From Bacillota bacterium (GTDB lineage: Bacteria > Bacillota > Clostridia > Acetivibrionales > DSM-1351), in assembly GCA_023436485.1 (NCBI GenBank), contig JAEZIU010000122.1, positions 1 to 21,077 of the forward strand: a stretch of 21,077 nt of DNA, in the 5' to 3' direction. A program made the translations under genes and the position numbers. Shown piece after piece: positions 8,502 through 16,608 of this stretch (within the stretch, counting starts at the first letter, position 1; each line of letters begins with the position of its first letter). The notes below the pieces were generated by a model, which was not told the origin of the DNA, searched no databases, and was given only the letters and a program-made list of their open reading frames with translations.

Positions 8502-8543
8502 ATAGGTAACCATTTTACGTTTACTTTATGCAACATTACCTAT
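8502..8543. promoter_or_regulatory. Candidate operator: inverted repeat over the importer promoter
   Basis: ATAGGTAA (8502-8509) and TTACCTAT (8536-8543) are perfect 8-bp inverted arms separated by 26 bp. They span the -35 box and touch the -10 box of the binding-protein promoter. This is a plausible binding site for the neighbouring AraC-type regulator or another regulator. The assignment is inference. Confidence 0.4.
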
Positions 8544-8548
8544 ACTAT
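8520..8548 (+). promoter_or_regulatory. Likely promoter of the sugar importer operon
   Basis: TTTACT (8520-8525) and TACTAT (8543-8548) are separated by 17 bp; an overlapping TATACT begins at 8541. Both boxes are imperfect, as expected for a promoter that needs an activator. The start codon is 33 bp further on. Confidence 0.5.
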
Positions 8549-8581
8549 TACCATATCACATTATTTCAAGGAGGAATAAGG

Positions 8582-9907
8582 ATGAACAAAATGTCAGTGG
8601 CAAAAAGAGGAGCAGCATTTATACTGGCGGGAGCATTAACAGTCGGAATGGTGGCATGCGGTAAGAATACAACAGGTAACAATGCCACAGGAACAACTAA
8701 TAATGCAGGTGGAAATAATGCTAAAAATGTTGAACTCAAATTCAGTCATATTTGGGGATCAGCAGCAGACCCGTTTACACCCGCAGCTAAGAAAGTTATC
8801 GAAGACTATCAGAAGGCAAATACAAATGTAAAAATCAAGGTTGATACTAACGAAAATGAAGCATATAAAACAAAAATTAAAGCAATGGCGGCAGCAAATG
8901 AGCTTCCTGATATTTTTTCTACATGGGGCGGCGGTTTCTCAGAGCCATTCGTTAAGTCAAATTCTGTAGTACAACTTGATTCATATTTGACTGATGATAT
9001 GAAGAATAAGATGGTTAACGGTGCATTAACCAACGTGACTTATGATGGAAAGGTTTACGGATTACCATTTTTCCTTTCCTGCGGAGCAATGTTTGTAAAT
9101 ACAGAACTTTTTGAAAAGAATGGAGTCAAGGTTCCTACTACCTGGGAAGAACTTCTTACAGCAGTAAAAACCTTCAAGTCCAAAGGAATAACTCCTATGG
9201 CTGTTTCAGGTAAGGACAAATGGACAATAGCAATGTACTTTGATGTAATGGCATTAAGAGCTGCAGGACCTGAAAAGGTAACAAAGACTCTTACAAAACA
9301 AGGTTCATTCAAGGATCCTGAATTCCTGAATGCAGCTAACAGATTTAAAGAGTTGATTGATGCAGGAGCATTCTCAAAGGGCGCTGCCGGAGTGTCAAAT
9401 GATGAAGCTGAAGTGCCATTCTTTGAAGGAAAGATACCAATGATGTTCAAAGGTAGCTGGACAGCAGGAAAAGCGGGTTCAAAGGATTCAAAGGTTGCAG
9501 GAAAAATCAAGGCAATATCCTTCCCGTCAATACCGGGCGGTCTTGGAAATCCAAAGCAGTTTACAGGCGGAGCTGTTGACGCTGTAATGGTAAGTGCAAA
9601 TTCAAAGAACAAAGAAGAAGCAATTAAGTTCCAGAAGTATTTCGCTGAAAACATGTCCAAGGAATCATACCTGTCTGGTGCATCAATGCCGGCATGGAAA
9701 ACAGATGTTGACGAAAGCAAGCTGAACCCTTCACTTGTTGATGTTGTTAATCTGACTAAGGACGCTGAATCATTTACAATCTGGTGGGATACACTTCTTG
9801 CAGGTAAAGATACGGAAACTTACCTCAATGCTCTACAGGAATTATTTATGGGTACAAAAACTCCTCAACAGTTTGTTGACAGTTTACAGACAATTTACAA
9901 TAAATAA
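8582..9907 (+). CDS. Sugar ABC transporter substrate-binding lipoprotein
   Basis: A 441-residue extracellular lipoprotein of solute-binding family 1 (MalE/UgpB type). The signal peptide has basic residues at the start, a hydrophobic core (11-22) and a lipobox GMVAC with lipid-anchored C26. A low-complexity Thr/Gly/Asn linker (about 29-48) tethers the domain to the membrane. The mature part starts with a typical ELKFSHIWG strand and includes the GTKTPQQ-like C-terminal segment seen in oligosaccharide binders. The start at 8582 is fixed by AAGGAGGAATAAGG just upstream; an in-frame ATG at 8528 would place 18 residues before a normal signal peptide and lies in the promoter. It should capture oligosaccharides for the two downstream permeases. 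The sugar is not identifiable from sequence. Confidence 0.95.
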   Translation: MNKMSVAKRGAAFILAGALTVGMVACGKNTTGNNATGTTNNAGGNNAKNVELKFSHIWGSAADPFTPAAKKVIEDYQKANTNVKIKVDTNENEAYKTKIKAMAAANELPDIFSTWGGGFSEPFVKSNSVVQLDSYLTDDMKNKMVNGALTNVTYDGKVYGLPFFLSCGAMFVNTELFEKNGVKVPTTWEELLTAVKTFKSKGITPMAVSGKDKWTIAMYFDVMALRAAGPEKVTKTLTKQGSFKDPEFLNAANRFKELIDAGAFSKGAAGVSNDEAEVPFFEGKIPMMFKGSWTAGKAGSKDSKVAGKIKAISFPSIPGGLGNPKQFTGGAVDAVMVSANSKNKEEAIKFQKYFAENMSKESYLSGASMPAWKTDVDESKLNPSLVDVVNLTKDAESFTIWWDTLLAGKDTETYLNALQELFMGTKTPQQFVDSLQTIYNK

Positions 9908-9926
9908 TCAAAGATAATAAACAAAA

Positions 9927-9976
9927 GGCGTCCATTTGTTTGCTTAAGTAAATAACACATGGCAAAGAATGGACGC
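9927..9976 (+). other. Intercistronic hairpin between binding protein and permease
   Basis: GGCGTCCATT (9927-9936) pairs perfectly with AATGGACGCC (9967-9976), and TTTGC/GCAAA continue the stem after a small bulge. No T-run follows, so it is unlikely to be a full terminator. At this position such structures usually protect the 3' end of the binding-protein mRNA and give it higher levels than the permeases. Confidence 0.7.
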
Positions 9977-10017
9977 CAAATTATTTGAACATATTTTTAT
10001 AGAAGGAAGTGAGTTTG

Positions 10018-10899
10018 GTGGATAGAGTTTTAGGCAATAAGAAAGCAATAGTATTTTTCCTGTTTCCGGCTTTAGTGATATTTATAGGATTAATTATAAT
10101 ACCTATCATAATGTCAACATACTACAGCATGCAGGAATGGTCGGGATTTGGTAAAGGTACTTTTATAGGTCTGCAAAACTATAAAGGACTTCTTTCTGAT
10201 CCGATATTTGTGAAATCAGCAGTAAACTCATTGATTTTAGCAGTAGCATCGGTATTTATACAGCTTCCGATTTCGTTGCTTCTGGCTCTGACACTCGCAA
10301 AAGGTGTTAAGTTTGAAAAGAGCCTTGTAACTATTTACTTTATACCGGTTATTATTTCTACAGTTGTTATAGGACAACTCTGGATGAAAATATATAATCC
10401 AGATTATGGAATTCTAAATTTATTATTAAAGAATATAGGATTGGGTTCTCTTGCATCAGAGTGGCTGGGTGACCCTAAACGAGCACTGACTGCTACATTT
10501 ATTCCGATCATATGGCAGTACATCGGATATCATATGCTTTTAATGTATGCAGGTATAAAATCAATTTCCACTGATGTTTTCGAAGCCGCAGTAATTGACG
10601 GATCATCATGGTGGAATACATCTATGAAAATAACAATACCAATGTTGAAGCCTGTATTGAATGTGTCAGTTATATTTGCTGTTACAGGCGCACTGAAAGT
10701 ATTTGATCTTGTATATGTTTTAACAGGCGGAGGACCTGCACACGCAAGTGAAGTAATAGGCACATATATGGTAAGTACAATATTTAAAGGAAACCAGTAC
10801 GGATATGGTAGTGCAATGGCGGTATTTGTTATTCTTGAATGTTTTGCCTTATCAATTCTGGTTGGTTTATTATTCAGGGAAAAGAGGGAAGCAAAATGA
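10018..10899 (+). CDS. Sugar ABC transporter permease, MalF-like
   Basis: A membrane protein of 293 residues with six predicted spanning segments, of the family that forms a heterodimer with a MalG-like partner. The EAA loop that docks the ATPase is present near residues 189-211 (EAAVIDGSSWWNTSMKITIP). The start needs care. AAGGAAGTGA (10003-10012) is a nearly perfect ribosome binding site, so the GTG at 10009 is inside it; the GTG at 10018 has the right distance and TTG 10015 is the alternative. It follows the binding-protein gene after a 107-bp gap holding a hairpin. The next permease overlaps its stop by 4 bp (ATGA), showing tight coupling. Confidence 0.92.
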   Translation: MDRVLGNKKAIVFFLFPALVIFIGLIIIPIIMSTYYSMQEWSGFGKGTFIGLQNYKGLLSDPIFVKSAVNSLILAVASVFIQLPISLLLALTLAKGVKFEKSLVTIYFIPVIISTVVIGQLWMKIYNPDYGILNLLLKNIGLGSLASEWLGDPKRALTATFIPIIWQYIGYHMLLMYAGIKSISTDVFEAAVIDGSSWWNTSMKITIPMLKPVLNVSVIFAVTGALKVFDLVYVLTGGGPAHASEVIGTYMVSTIFKGNQYGYGSAMAVFVILECFALSILVGLLFREKREAK

Positions 10900-11750
10900 G
10901 TGACATAGTTCAGGACAAAGTATCCAGATTTCCTGCATCAAAAATTTTTATGTATATAGCACTTTTTATAGTAGCAGTCATTCAGCTGTTTCCTCTCTAT
11001 TGGATGTTCTCTTTCTCGCTGAAGGATAATGCCGAAATTTTCGGGGGAAACCCTATAGGGCTTCCGGGAAAATGGTTGTGGTCGAACTACAGTAGCGCAT
11101 TAATGCAGGGGAATGTGGGAAGGTATTTTTTTAACAGTATTATTGTAACAGGAGCTACAATAATATTTACAAGTATAATAGCCGTTATGGCTTCATATGC
11201 ATTAACCAGAATGGTGTTTAAACTTAGAAAGCCGTTGAATTCACTCTTTGTACTTGGACTCACGGTACCTCTCCATTCAGCACTCCTTCCGATATTTGTA
11301 ATGCTCAGAAATCTTAAAATGGTTAATTCCTATTGGGCTTTAATAGTTCCATATACAGCGTTTGCAATACCAATGGCATTACTGATTTTTTCAGGGTTCA
11401 TGGGTTCTATTCCCAGGGAAATGGAAGAAGCCGCATGTATAGACGGTTGCAGTATCTATAAAATATTTTTTACAATAATACTTCCACTCATGAGACCGGC
11501 AATTGCCACAGTTACAATCTTTACATTCCTTCAGGCATGGAATGAGCTTATGTATGCGGTTGTGTTCATAAGTGATGCAAAATTCAAGACACTGACAGTT
11601 GGTATTCAGTCTCTGGCAGGACAATATACTACCGAATGGGGACCTATAGGAGCCGGCCTGATGGTTGCAACAATTCCAACTCTCATCATTTATGCAATAA
11701 TGAGTAAAAAAGTTCAGGATAGTCTTGTTGTTGGAGCAGTAAAAGGCTAA
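10896..11750 (+). CDS. Sugar ABC transporter permease, MalG-like
   Basis: A 284-residue inner-membrane permease with six spanning segments and the EAA loop at about 177-201 (EEAACIDGCSIYKIFFTIIL). It is the second channel subunit of the importer. The ATG at 10896 overlaps the stop of the first permease in an ATGA arrangement and is preceded by GAGGG; longer in-frame openings upstream run inside the previous gene and are rejected. No ATPase gene is found in the cluster. In many Firmicutes carbohydrate importers of this type, one general MsmK/MsmX-like ATPase encoded elsewhere serves several permease pairs. Confidence 0.93.
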   Translation: MSDIVQDKVSRFPASKIFMYIALFIVAVIQLFPLYWMFSFSLKDNAEIFGGNPIGLPGKWLWSNYSSALMQGNVGRYFFNSIIVTGATIIFTSIIAVMASYALTRMVFKLRKPLNSLFVLGLTVPLHSALLPIFVMLRNLKMVNSYWALIVPYTAFAIPMALLIFSGFMGSIPREMEEAACIDGCSIYKIFFTIILPLMRPAIATVTIFTFLQAWNELMYAVVFISDAKFKTLTVGIQSLAGQYTTEWGPIGAGLMVATIPTLIIYAIMSKKVQDSLVVGAVKG

Positions 11751-11764
11751 AAATACTTTATAAT

Positions 11765-11801
11765 ACCACTTGGTATGCTGTATAATAGGATACCAAGTGG
11801 T
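11765..11801 (+). other. Intercistronic hairpin between permease and GH3 gene
   Basis: ACCACTTGGTAT (11765-11776) and ATACCAAGTGGT (11790-11801) form a perfect 12-bp stem with a 13-nt loop. There is no T-run after it. It may be an attenuating or mRNA-stabilising structure separating the importer and glycosidase messages. The loop contains TATAAT by sequence, but no good -35 box accompanies it. Confidence 0.65.
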
Positions 11802-11843
11802 GCTATATTATTATACGCTTAATGCGAATTGTGGAGGTAGTAC

Positions 11844-13982
11844 ATGGAAAACCCAAAATATTTAGACAAGAGTCTTTCGTTCAAGGAAAGAGCGGAAGAT
11901 ATTGTATCAAGAATGACATTGGAAGAGAAAGCTTCACAACTTAGGTACGACGCACAACCTGTAGAAAGACTGGGAATTCCCAGATATAACTGGTGGAACG
12001 AAGCTTTGCACGGAGTTGCAAGAGCTGGAATTGCAACAGTGTTCCCACAGGCTATAGGAATGGCGGCAATATTCGATGATGAATTTCTCGAAAAAATAGC
12101 AGATGTTATTTCAACAGAAGGAAGAGCTAAATATAATGAGAGTGCAAAAAAAGGTGACAGGGATATATACAAAGGTATAACCTTCTGGTCGCCTAATGTT
12201 AATATATTCAGGGACCCAAGGTGGGGGCGAGGACATGAAACCTATGGAGAAGATCCTTATCTGACTTCCAGACTTGGAGTTGCATTTGTAAAGGGCTTGC
12301 AAGGCGATGGAAAATATCTTAAAACAGCTGCCTGTGCAAAACACTATGCGGTTCACAGCGGACCGGAGGACGACAGACATCACTTTGATGCGGTTGTTTC
12401 ACAAAAGGATTTGTATGAAACTTACCTGCCTGCTTTTGAAGCACTTGTTAAGGAAGCAAAGGTTGAATCAGTGATGGGAGCCTACAACAGAACAAACGGA
12501 GAACCCTGCAACGGAAGTAAAACCCTCTTGAAGGATATTTTAAGAGACGGATGGGGCTTCGACGGACACGTTGTTTCGGATTGCTGGGCAATTAAGGATT
12601 TCCACGAAGGACACGGGGTTACCAAAACACCAACAGAATCTGTGGCACTTGCATTAAAGAGTGGTTGCGACCTTAACTGCGGAAATATGTATCTTCTTAT
12701 TCTACTTGCACTTAAAGAAGGCAGAATAACGGAGGAGGATATTGACCGTGCAGCTATCAGACTTATGACAACCAGAATGAAGCTGGGTATGTTTGATGAT
12801 GACTGTGAATTTGATAAAATTCCTTATGAAGTAAATGATTCAATAGAACACAATAAACTTTCACTTGAAGCTGCAAAAAAATCAATGGTCTTGCTTAAAA
12901 ATGACGGATTATTACCATTGGACAGCAAAAAGATTAAAAATATAGCTGTTATCGGGCCAAACGCAGACAGTAGTTTAGCACTAAGGGCCAACTACAGCGG
13001 AACTCCATCTCAAAATATAACTATCCTTGACGGTATACGAAAAAGAGTTACCGAAGATACACGGGTATGGTATTCAGTGGGCAGTCACCTTTTCATGAAC
13101 AGAGAAGAGGATCTTGCACAGCCTGATGACAGAATCAAAGAGGCTGTTTCTATGGCAGAGAGAAGTGATGTAGTCGTTCTGTGTCTCGGACTTGACGCTT
13201 CAGTAGAAGGTGAACAGAACGATCAGGGTACAGCAATACTGGATGCGGGAGGTGACAAGGCTGACCTAAATCTGCCTGAATCCCAGAGAAACCTGTTAAA
13301 TGCGGTTCTTGCAACAGGCAAGCCTACTATCGTAGCATTGCTCGCAGGAAGTGCCATGTCAATTGGCGAAGCCGCAGACAAGGCAGCAGCCATAGTTCAG
13401 TGCTGGTATCCGGGTTCAAGGGGTGGCCTTGCATTTGCAGAAATGATATTCGGAGATTATTCTCCGGCAGGAAGACTTCCTGTTACCTTCTACAAATCTA
13501 CAGAGGAGCTTCCTCCATTTGCAGACTACTCAATGGAAAACAGAACCTACAAATTTATGAAGGGCGAAGCATTGTATCCTTTCGGATTCGGTCTATCCTA
13601 TACAAATTTTGAGTACTCCAATATAGTGTGTCCTCAGACTGTAAATAATGGAGGGAACCTGTCTGTATCGGTAGATGTTCAGAATACGGGAAGCGTTGAT
13701 TCAGATGAAGTTGTACAGGTATATATAAAGGATATGGAAGCTTCAGTTAGAGTTCCTAAACACAGTCTTTGTGGCTTTAAGCGAATACATTTAAAGAGCG
13801 GTGAAAAGAAAACCGTGACTTTTGAAATAGATTCAATTGCAATGACCATAGTAGACGAAGCAGGAAAACGTTGTATTGAAAATGGTGAATTTACATTATA
13901 TGTTGGCGGGTTACAACCTGACAAGGCCAGTGAGAGATTATCAGGTAAGAAGCCGCTGGAAGCATTGTTTAATGTAAAATAA
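11844..13982 (+). CDS. Glycoside hydrolase family 3, beta-xylosidase/beta-glucosidase, cytoplasmic
   Basis: A 712-residue GH3 enzyme with the usual three parts: TIM-barrel domain (about 15-330), alpha/beta sandwich (about 345-575) and C-terminal fibronectin-III-like domain (about 630-705). Family motifs include NWWNEALHG (49-57), DPRWGRGHETYGEDP (124-138), KHYA (166-169) and VVSDCWA with nucleophile D246. The second domain has SVEGEQND (453-460), where the acid/base glutamate is expected (E455 or E457). NWWNEALHG and the GCDLNCG segment (274-280) resemble the plant/fungal beta-xylosidase subgroup more than typical beta-glucosidases. There is no signal peptide, so it acts on imported oligosaccharides and removes non-reducing-end sugars. 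GGAGG precedes the ATG and a strong terminator follows. Specificity could still be glucosidase or mixed. Confidence 0.93.
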   Translation: MENPKYLDKSLSFKERAEDIVSRMTLEEKASQLRYDAQPVERLGIPRYNWWNEALHGVARAGIATVFPQAIGMAAIFDDEFLEKIADVISTEGRAKYNESAKKGDRDIYKGITFWSPNVNIFRDPRWGRGHETYGEDPYLTSRLGVAFVKGLQGDGKYLKTAACAKHYAVHSGPEDDRHHFDAVVSQKDLYETYLPAFEALVKEAKVESVMGAYNRTNGEPCNGSKTLLKDILRDGWGFDGHVVSDCWAIKDFHEGHGVTKTPTESVALALKSGCDLNCGNMYLLILLALKEGRITEEDIDRAAIRLMTTRMKLGMFDDDCEFDKIPYEVNDSIEHNKLSLEAAKKSMVLLKNDGLLPLDSKKIKNIAVIGPNADSSLALRANYSGTPSQNITILDGIRKRVTEDTRVWYSVGSHLFMNREEDLAQPDDRIKEAVSMAERSDVVVLCLGLDASVEGEQNDQGTAILDAGGDKADLNLPESQRNLLNAVLATGKPTIVALLAGSAMSIGEAADKAAAIVQCWYPGSRGGLAFAEMIFGDYSPAGRLPVTFYKSTEELPPFADYSMENRTYKFMKGEALYPFGFGLSYTNFEYSNIVCPQTVNNGGNLSVSVDVQNTGSVDSDEVVQVYIKDMEASVRVPKHSLCGFKRIHLKSGEKKTVTFEIDSIAMTIVDEAGKRCIENGEFTLYVGGLQPDKASERLSGKKPLEALFNVK

Positions 13983-14002
13983 ATTGAGAAAACAAAAATA
14001 AC

Positions 14003-14034
14003 GGCCGGGGAAAATTGGTTTTCCCGGTTTTTTT
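14003..14034 (+). terminator. Terminator of the importer/GH3 operon
   Basis: CCGGGGAAAA (14005-14014) pairs with TTTTCCCGG (14019-14027), with one bulged G, and is followed by seven T residues (14028-14034). It is a strong rho-independent terminator about 20 bp after the stop. Confidence 0.92.
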
Positions 14035-14077
14035 GTATTCGATTTTATTATATAACAGCCACAAAATACAAAGCTGA

Positions 14078-14275
14078 GCTATAAAATATTCTGATACTGA
14101 AATAGAAGTCAGGGAATCTGAAAAGCAAATGCTGCTCATTAATCCTACACATGAATACGGTGTTACCTTTGAACGGGCTATTGACAGTGTTTACATAAAT
14201 AAAACTTACTATAATATTAATATGGCTGCCGATATTGAAGAAGGTATTTATGAAGACTTTTGCAGGTTGGTATAA
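14078..14275 (+). pseudogene. Decayed or partial coding fragment, unknown
   Basis: An open frame of 65 codons follows an in-frame TGA (14075-14077) and ends at TAA 14273-14275. Its composition is protein-like and charged, with stretches such as NPTHEYGVTFERAIDS and ADIEEGIYEDFCRLV. It has no start codon with a ribosome binding site; the first ATG (within KQMLLIN) leaves only 49 residues. It reads like the C-terminal end of a lost gene. I do not recognise the family. A genuine tiny gene with an unusual start cannot be excluded. Confidence 0.4.
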
Positions 14276-14314
14276 AAAATGGATATCCCCTTATATTAAT
14301 AGGTATCATAATAC

Positions 14315-14467
14315 GTGACAGATTTATGGAAAGACTAAAGTAAATTAATAAATGTTAGTAACCCGGATATGCTTATAATCATGAGTTTGAACGACATTAT
14401 TAGTTTACATGGCAGATAAATAGTGATACAATTAGCTAAAAATAAACAGATAAATGTAATCTGTCAC
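14315..14467 (+). repeat. Distant inverted repeat flanking the promoter of the MetRS-like gene
   Basis: GTGACAGATT (14315-14324) and AATCTGTCAC (14458-14467) are perfect 10-bp inverted copies 133 bp apart. The right copy is in the 5' leader, between the promoter and the ribosome binding site. They could be two sites for one DNA-binding protein or a chance match; nothing T-box-like is seen in the leader. Confidence 0.4.
14404..14432 (+). promoter_or_regulatory. Sigma-A promoter of the MetRS-like gene
   Basis: TTTACA (14404-14409) and TACAAT (14427-14432) are spaced by 17 bp, each one mismatch from consensus. The predicted transcript starts near 14439, giving a leader of about 60 nt. Confidence 0.75.
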
Positions 14468-14497
14468 AAATTATGGTATTAAGGAGATTTCTATTGT

Positions 14498-16534
14498 ATG
14501 AATGATCAGAAAGGAAAGAGTACTAATTCAATAGATGAATTTGATATATCAGATTCAAGACCTAAATTCCCAAAACGTGCTATCGTAACCGCTGGTATGC
14601 CATACGGAAACAAAGAACTTCACCTTGGACATATTGGTGGGGTTTTTATACATGCAGATACCTATGCCCGTTTTCTTAAAGACCGTATTGGAAAAGAAAA
14701 TGTAATCTTTGTATCGGGTACTGACTGCTACGGCTCTCCTATATTGGAATATTATCGTAAATTAGTTGATAGCGGGTCTTTTGATGGTACTATAGATGAA
14801 TTTGTTACGTATAATCATAAAAAGCAAAAAGAAGTACTTGATTCATATCAAATCGACATAAGTATTTTTGCAGCTTCGGCGTTGGGACGTGCAGCCGAAA
14901 TTCATCAAAAAGTTTCTTCTGATTTTATAAATAAGCTGTATTCAAACGGACATCTTAAAAAGACTACTACATCCCAGTTCTACGATCCGGAACTTGATGT
15001 TTTTCTTAATGGCCGTCAGGTTGTAGGACAATGCCCGATTGCCGGATGTTCCTCGGAAAGAGGCTATGCAGATGAATGTTCACTGGGCCATCAGTATATG
15101 CCCATAGATTTAATTAACCCTAAGAGTACTTTGTCAGGCAAGAAACCTGAAATGAGAGATGTAACCAATTGGTACTTTGAACTTGACGAATTCCACGATT
15201 TTCTTACCCAGTGGGTAAGCCAGTTGGAACTGGACAAAAGCTCCAGAAAATTTGTAATCAAAAGCATTGGAGAGTTTTTAGAACCACCGGCTATTTATGT
15301 TAAAAGAGACCAAATGGATATAGTGGATTCTATCAAGGGGAAACTTCCTGAATATGAATTGAGCGATGAAAAAAACAAGTCATCTGTGCTGCTGGTATTT
15401 AAAACTCTGGGAGAGAGAGAAGCAGCGTGCCTAGTGCTTGCTGAAAACGGTATTCGTTTTCGTACGGGAAAAACTCTTGTACCTTTCAGACTGACAGGTA
15501 ATGTTTCATGGGGAGTTCCTTCGCCTGTATTAGAGGATATGAAGGACTTAACCATATGGGTTTGGCCCGAATCTCTTTGGGCTCCTATATCGTTTACAAA
15601 GACATATCTGGAACAACAAAAGGAAGACTCAAATGCTTGGAAAGACTGGTGGTGCTCTAAAGAAGCACAGGTATATCAGTTTATAGGTGAAGATAATATC
15701 TATTTCTACGGACCCGTAGAAATGGCTATGTTTATGGGAAGTCAGGGCAAAGAGGTGTCGGCCAATCCGCCGGAAGGCGAGTTGCAGCTACCCAAATTGA
15801 TATGTAATAACCATGTATTGTTTTTAAATAAAAAAGCCAGCAGCAGTAGTGAAATCAAGCCGCCAAAGGCTGATGAATTACTTAATCACTATACATTTGA
15901 GCAATTAAGAGCTCATTTCCTTAGCCTTGGACTAGGAATTAAAAGTGTAGGTTTCCAGCCTAAACCTTTCAATCCCAATGCCAATGAAAAGGACAGCGAC
16001 CCTGTACTAAAAGAAGGAAACCTGTTGGCAAATGTATTTAACAGGGCAGTAAGGTCATGCTTCTATACCGCACAGAAATATTATGAAGGTAAAGTGCCTG
16101 TTGCTGAAGTAAGCAGTGAGATTATTGAGGAATCAAAAAAGACCATAATTGAATTTGAAAGATTGATGTACAAAACAGATTTTCATTTGGTAATGAGTCT
16201 CATGGACAGTTACATTAGAAATATTAATAAATACTGGTCAAAGTATATTAAGCAGGCAGAGCAGGATAATGATGAAGAACTCAGAACAAAGGTATTGGTT
16301 GATGCTTTGCATATGGTGAGAACCGCAACTGTTCTTATGCATCCTATTGCACCTAAGGGAACAGAGATGATACTTGAGTATCTCAACCTTGGCGAAGAAT
16401 TCTGGAATTGGGAGCGTATATTTGATACCATTTATGATTTTATGGAGGATCCTGAAAATCATAAACTCAAGTTCCTGGAACCAAGAGTTGATTTCTTTGA
16501 AAAGCATCCAAGCCAGTTACAAGAAAAAAATTAA
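14498..16534 (+). CDS. Divergent methionyl-tRNA-synthetase-like class I protein
   Basis: A 678-residue protein with the methionyl-tRNA synthetase fold. It shows HLGH (42-45, the HIGH motif), GTD (75-77), a zinc-knuckle-like CPIAGC...ADECSLGH (179-198), SWGVPSP (337-343), FIGEDNIYFYG (395-405) and a helical anticodon-binding-type region (about 505-640). Key positions differ from the housekeeping enzyme. The KMSKS loop reads KKASSS (445-450), and the histidine expected in the FIGxDxxYFH segment is a tyrosine (Y404). GTDEHG is GTDCYG. About 60 residues (267-328) are inserted before the SWGVPSP strand, and the zinc ligands look like C3H. There is no C-terminal EMAPII-like tRNA-binding domain. It may be a specialised or inhibitor-resistant synthetase, or may aminoacylate something other than tRNA-Met. 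AAGGAG lies 11 nt before the ATG. A 36-residue peptide gene follows. Confidence 0.85.
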   Translation: MNDQKGKSTNSIDEFDISDSRPKFPKRAIVTAGMPYGNKELHLGHIGGVFIHADTYARFLKDRIGKENVIFVSGTDCYGSPILEYYRKLVDSGSFDGTIDEFVTYNHKKQKEVLDSYQIDISIFAASALGRAAEIHQKVSSDFINKLYSNGHLKKTTTSQFYDPELDVFLNGRQVVGQCPIAGCSSERGYADECSLGHQYMPIDLINPKSTLSGKKPEMRDVTNWYFELDEFHDFLTQWVSQLELDKSSRKFVIKSIGEFLEPPAIYVKRDQMDIVDSIKGKLPEYELSDEKNKSSVLLVFKTLGEREAACLVLAENGIRFRTGKTLVPFRLTGNVSWGVPSPVLEDMKDLTIWVWPESLWAPISFTKTYLEQQKEDSNAWKDWWCSKEAQVYQFIGEDNIYFYGPVEMAMFMGSQGKEVSANPPEGELQLPKLICNNHVLFLNKKASSSSEIKPPKADELLNHYTFEQLRAHFLSLGLGIKSVGFQPKPFNPNANEKDSDPVLKEGNLLANVFNRAVRSCFYTAQKYYEGKVPVAEVSSEIIEESKKTIIEFERLMYKTDFHLVMSLMDSYIRNINKYWSKYIKQAEQDNDEELRTKVLVDALHMVRTATVLMHPIAPKGTEMILEYLNLGEEFWNWERIFDTIYDFMEDPENHKLKFLEPRVDFFEKHPSQLQEKN

Positions 16535-16608
16535 CTTAACGCATAAAATCTTAGGTAACCTGTCAAAATAAAAATTGATGTTATTTTAACTTTTGGAGGT
16601 AAAACCTA

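Noticed and set aside
9055..9720. 221-codon minus-strand frame inside the binding-protein gene
   Set aside because: Antisense shadow of a clear lipoprotein gene; no start signal or recognisable domain.
14281..14497. T-box or S-box riboswitch before the MetRS-like gene
   Set aside because: The promoter at 14404-14432 leaves a leader of only about 60 nt, and no T-box sequence, specifier stem or S-box core is visible.
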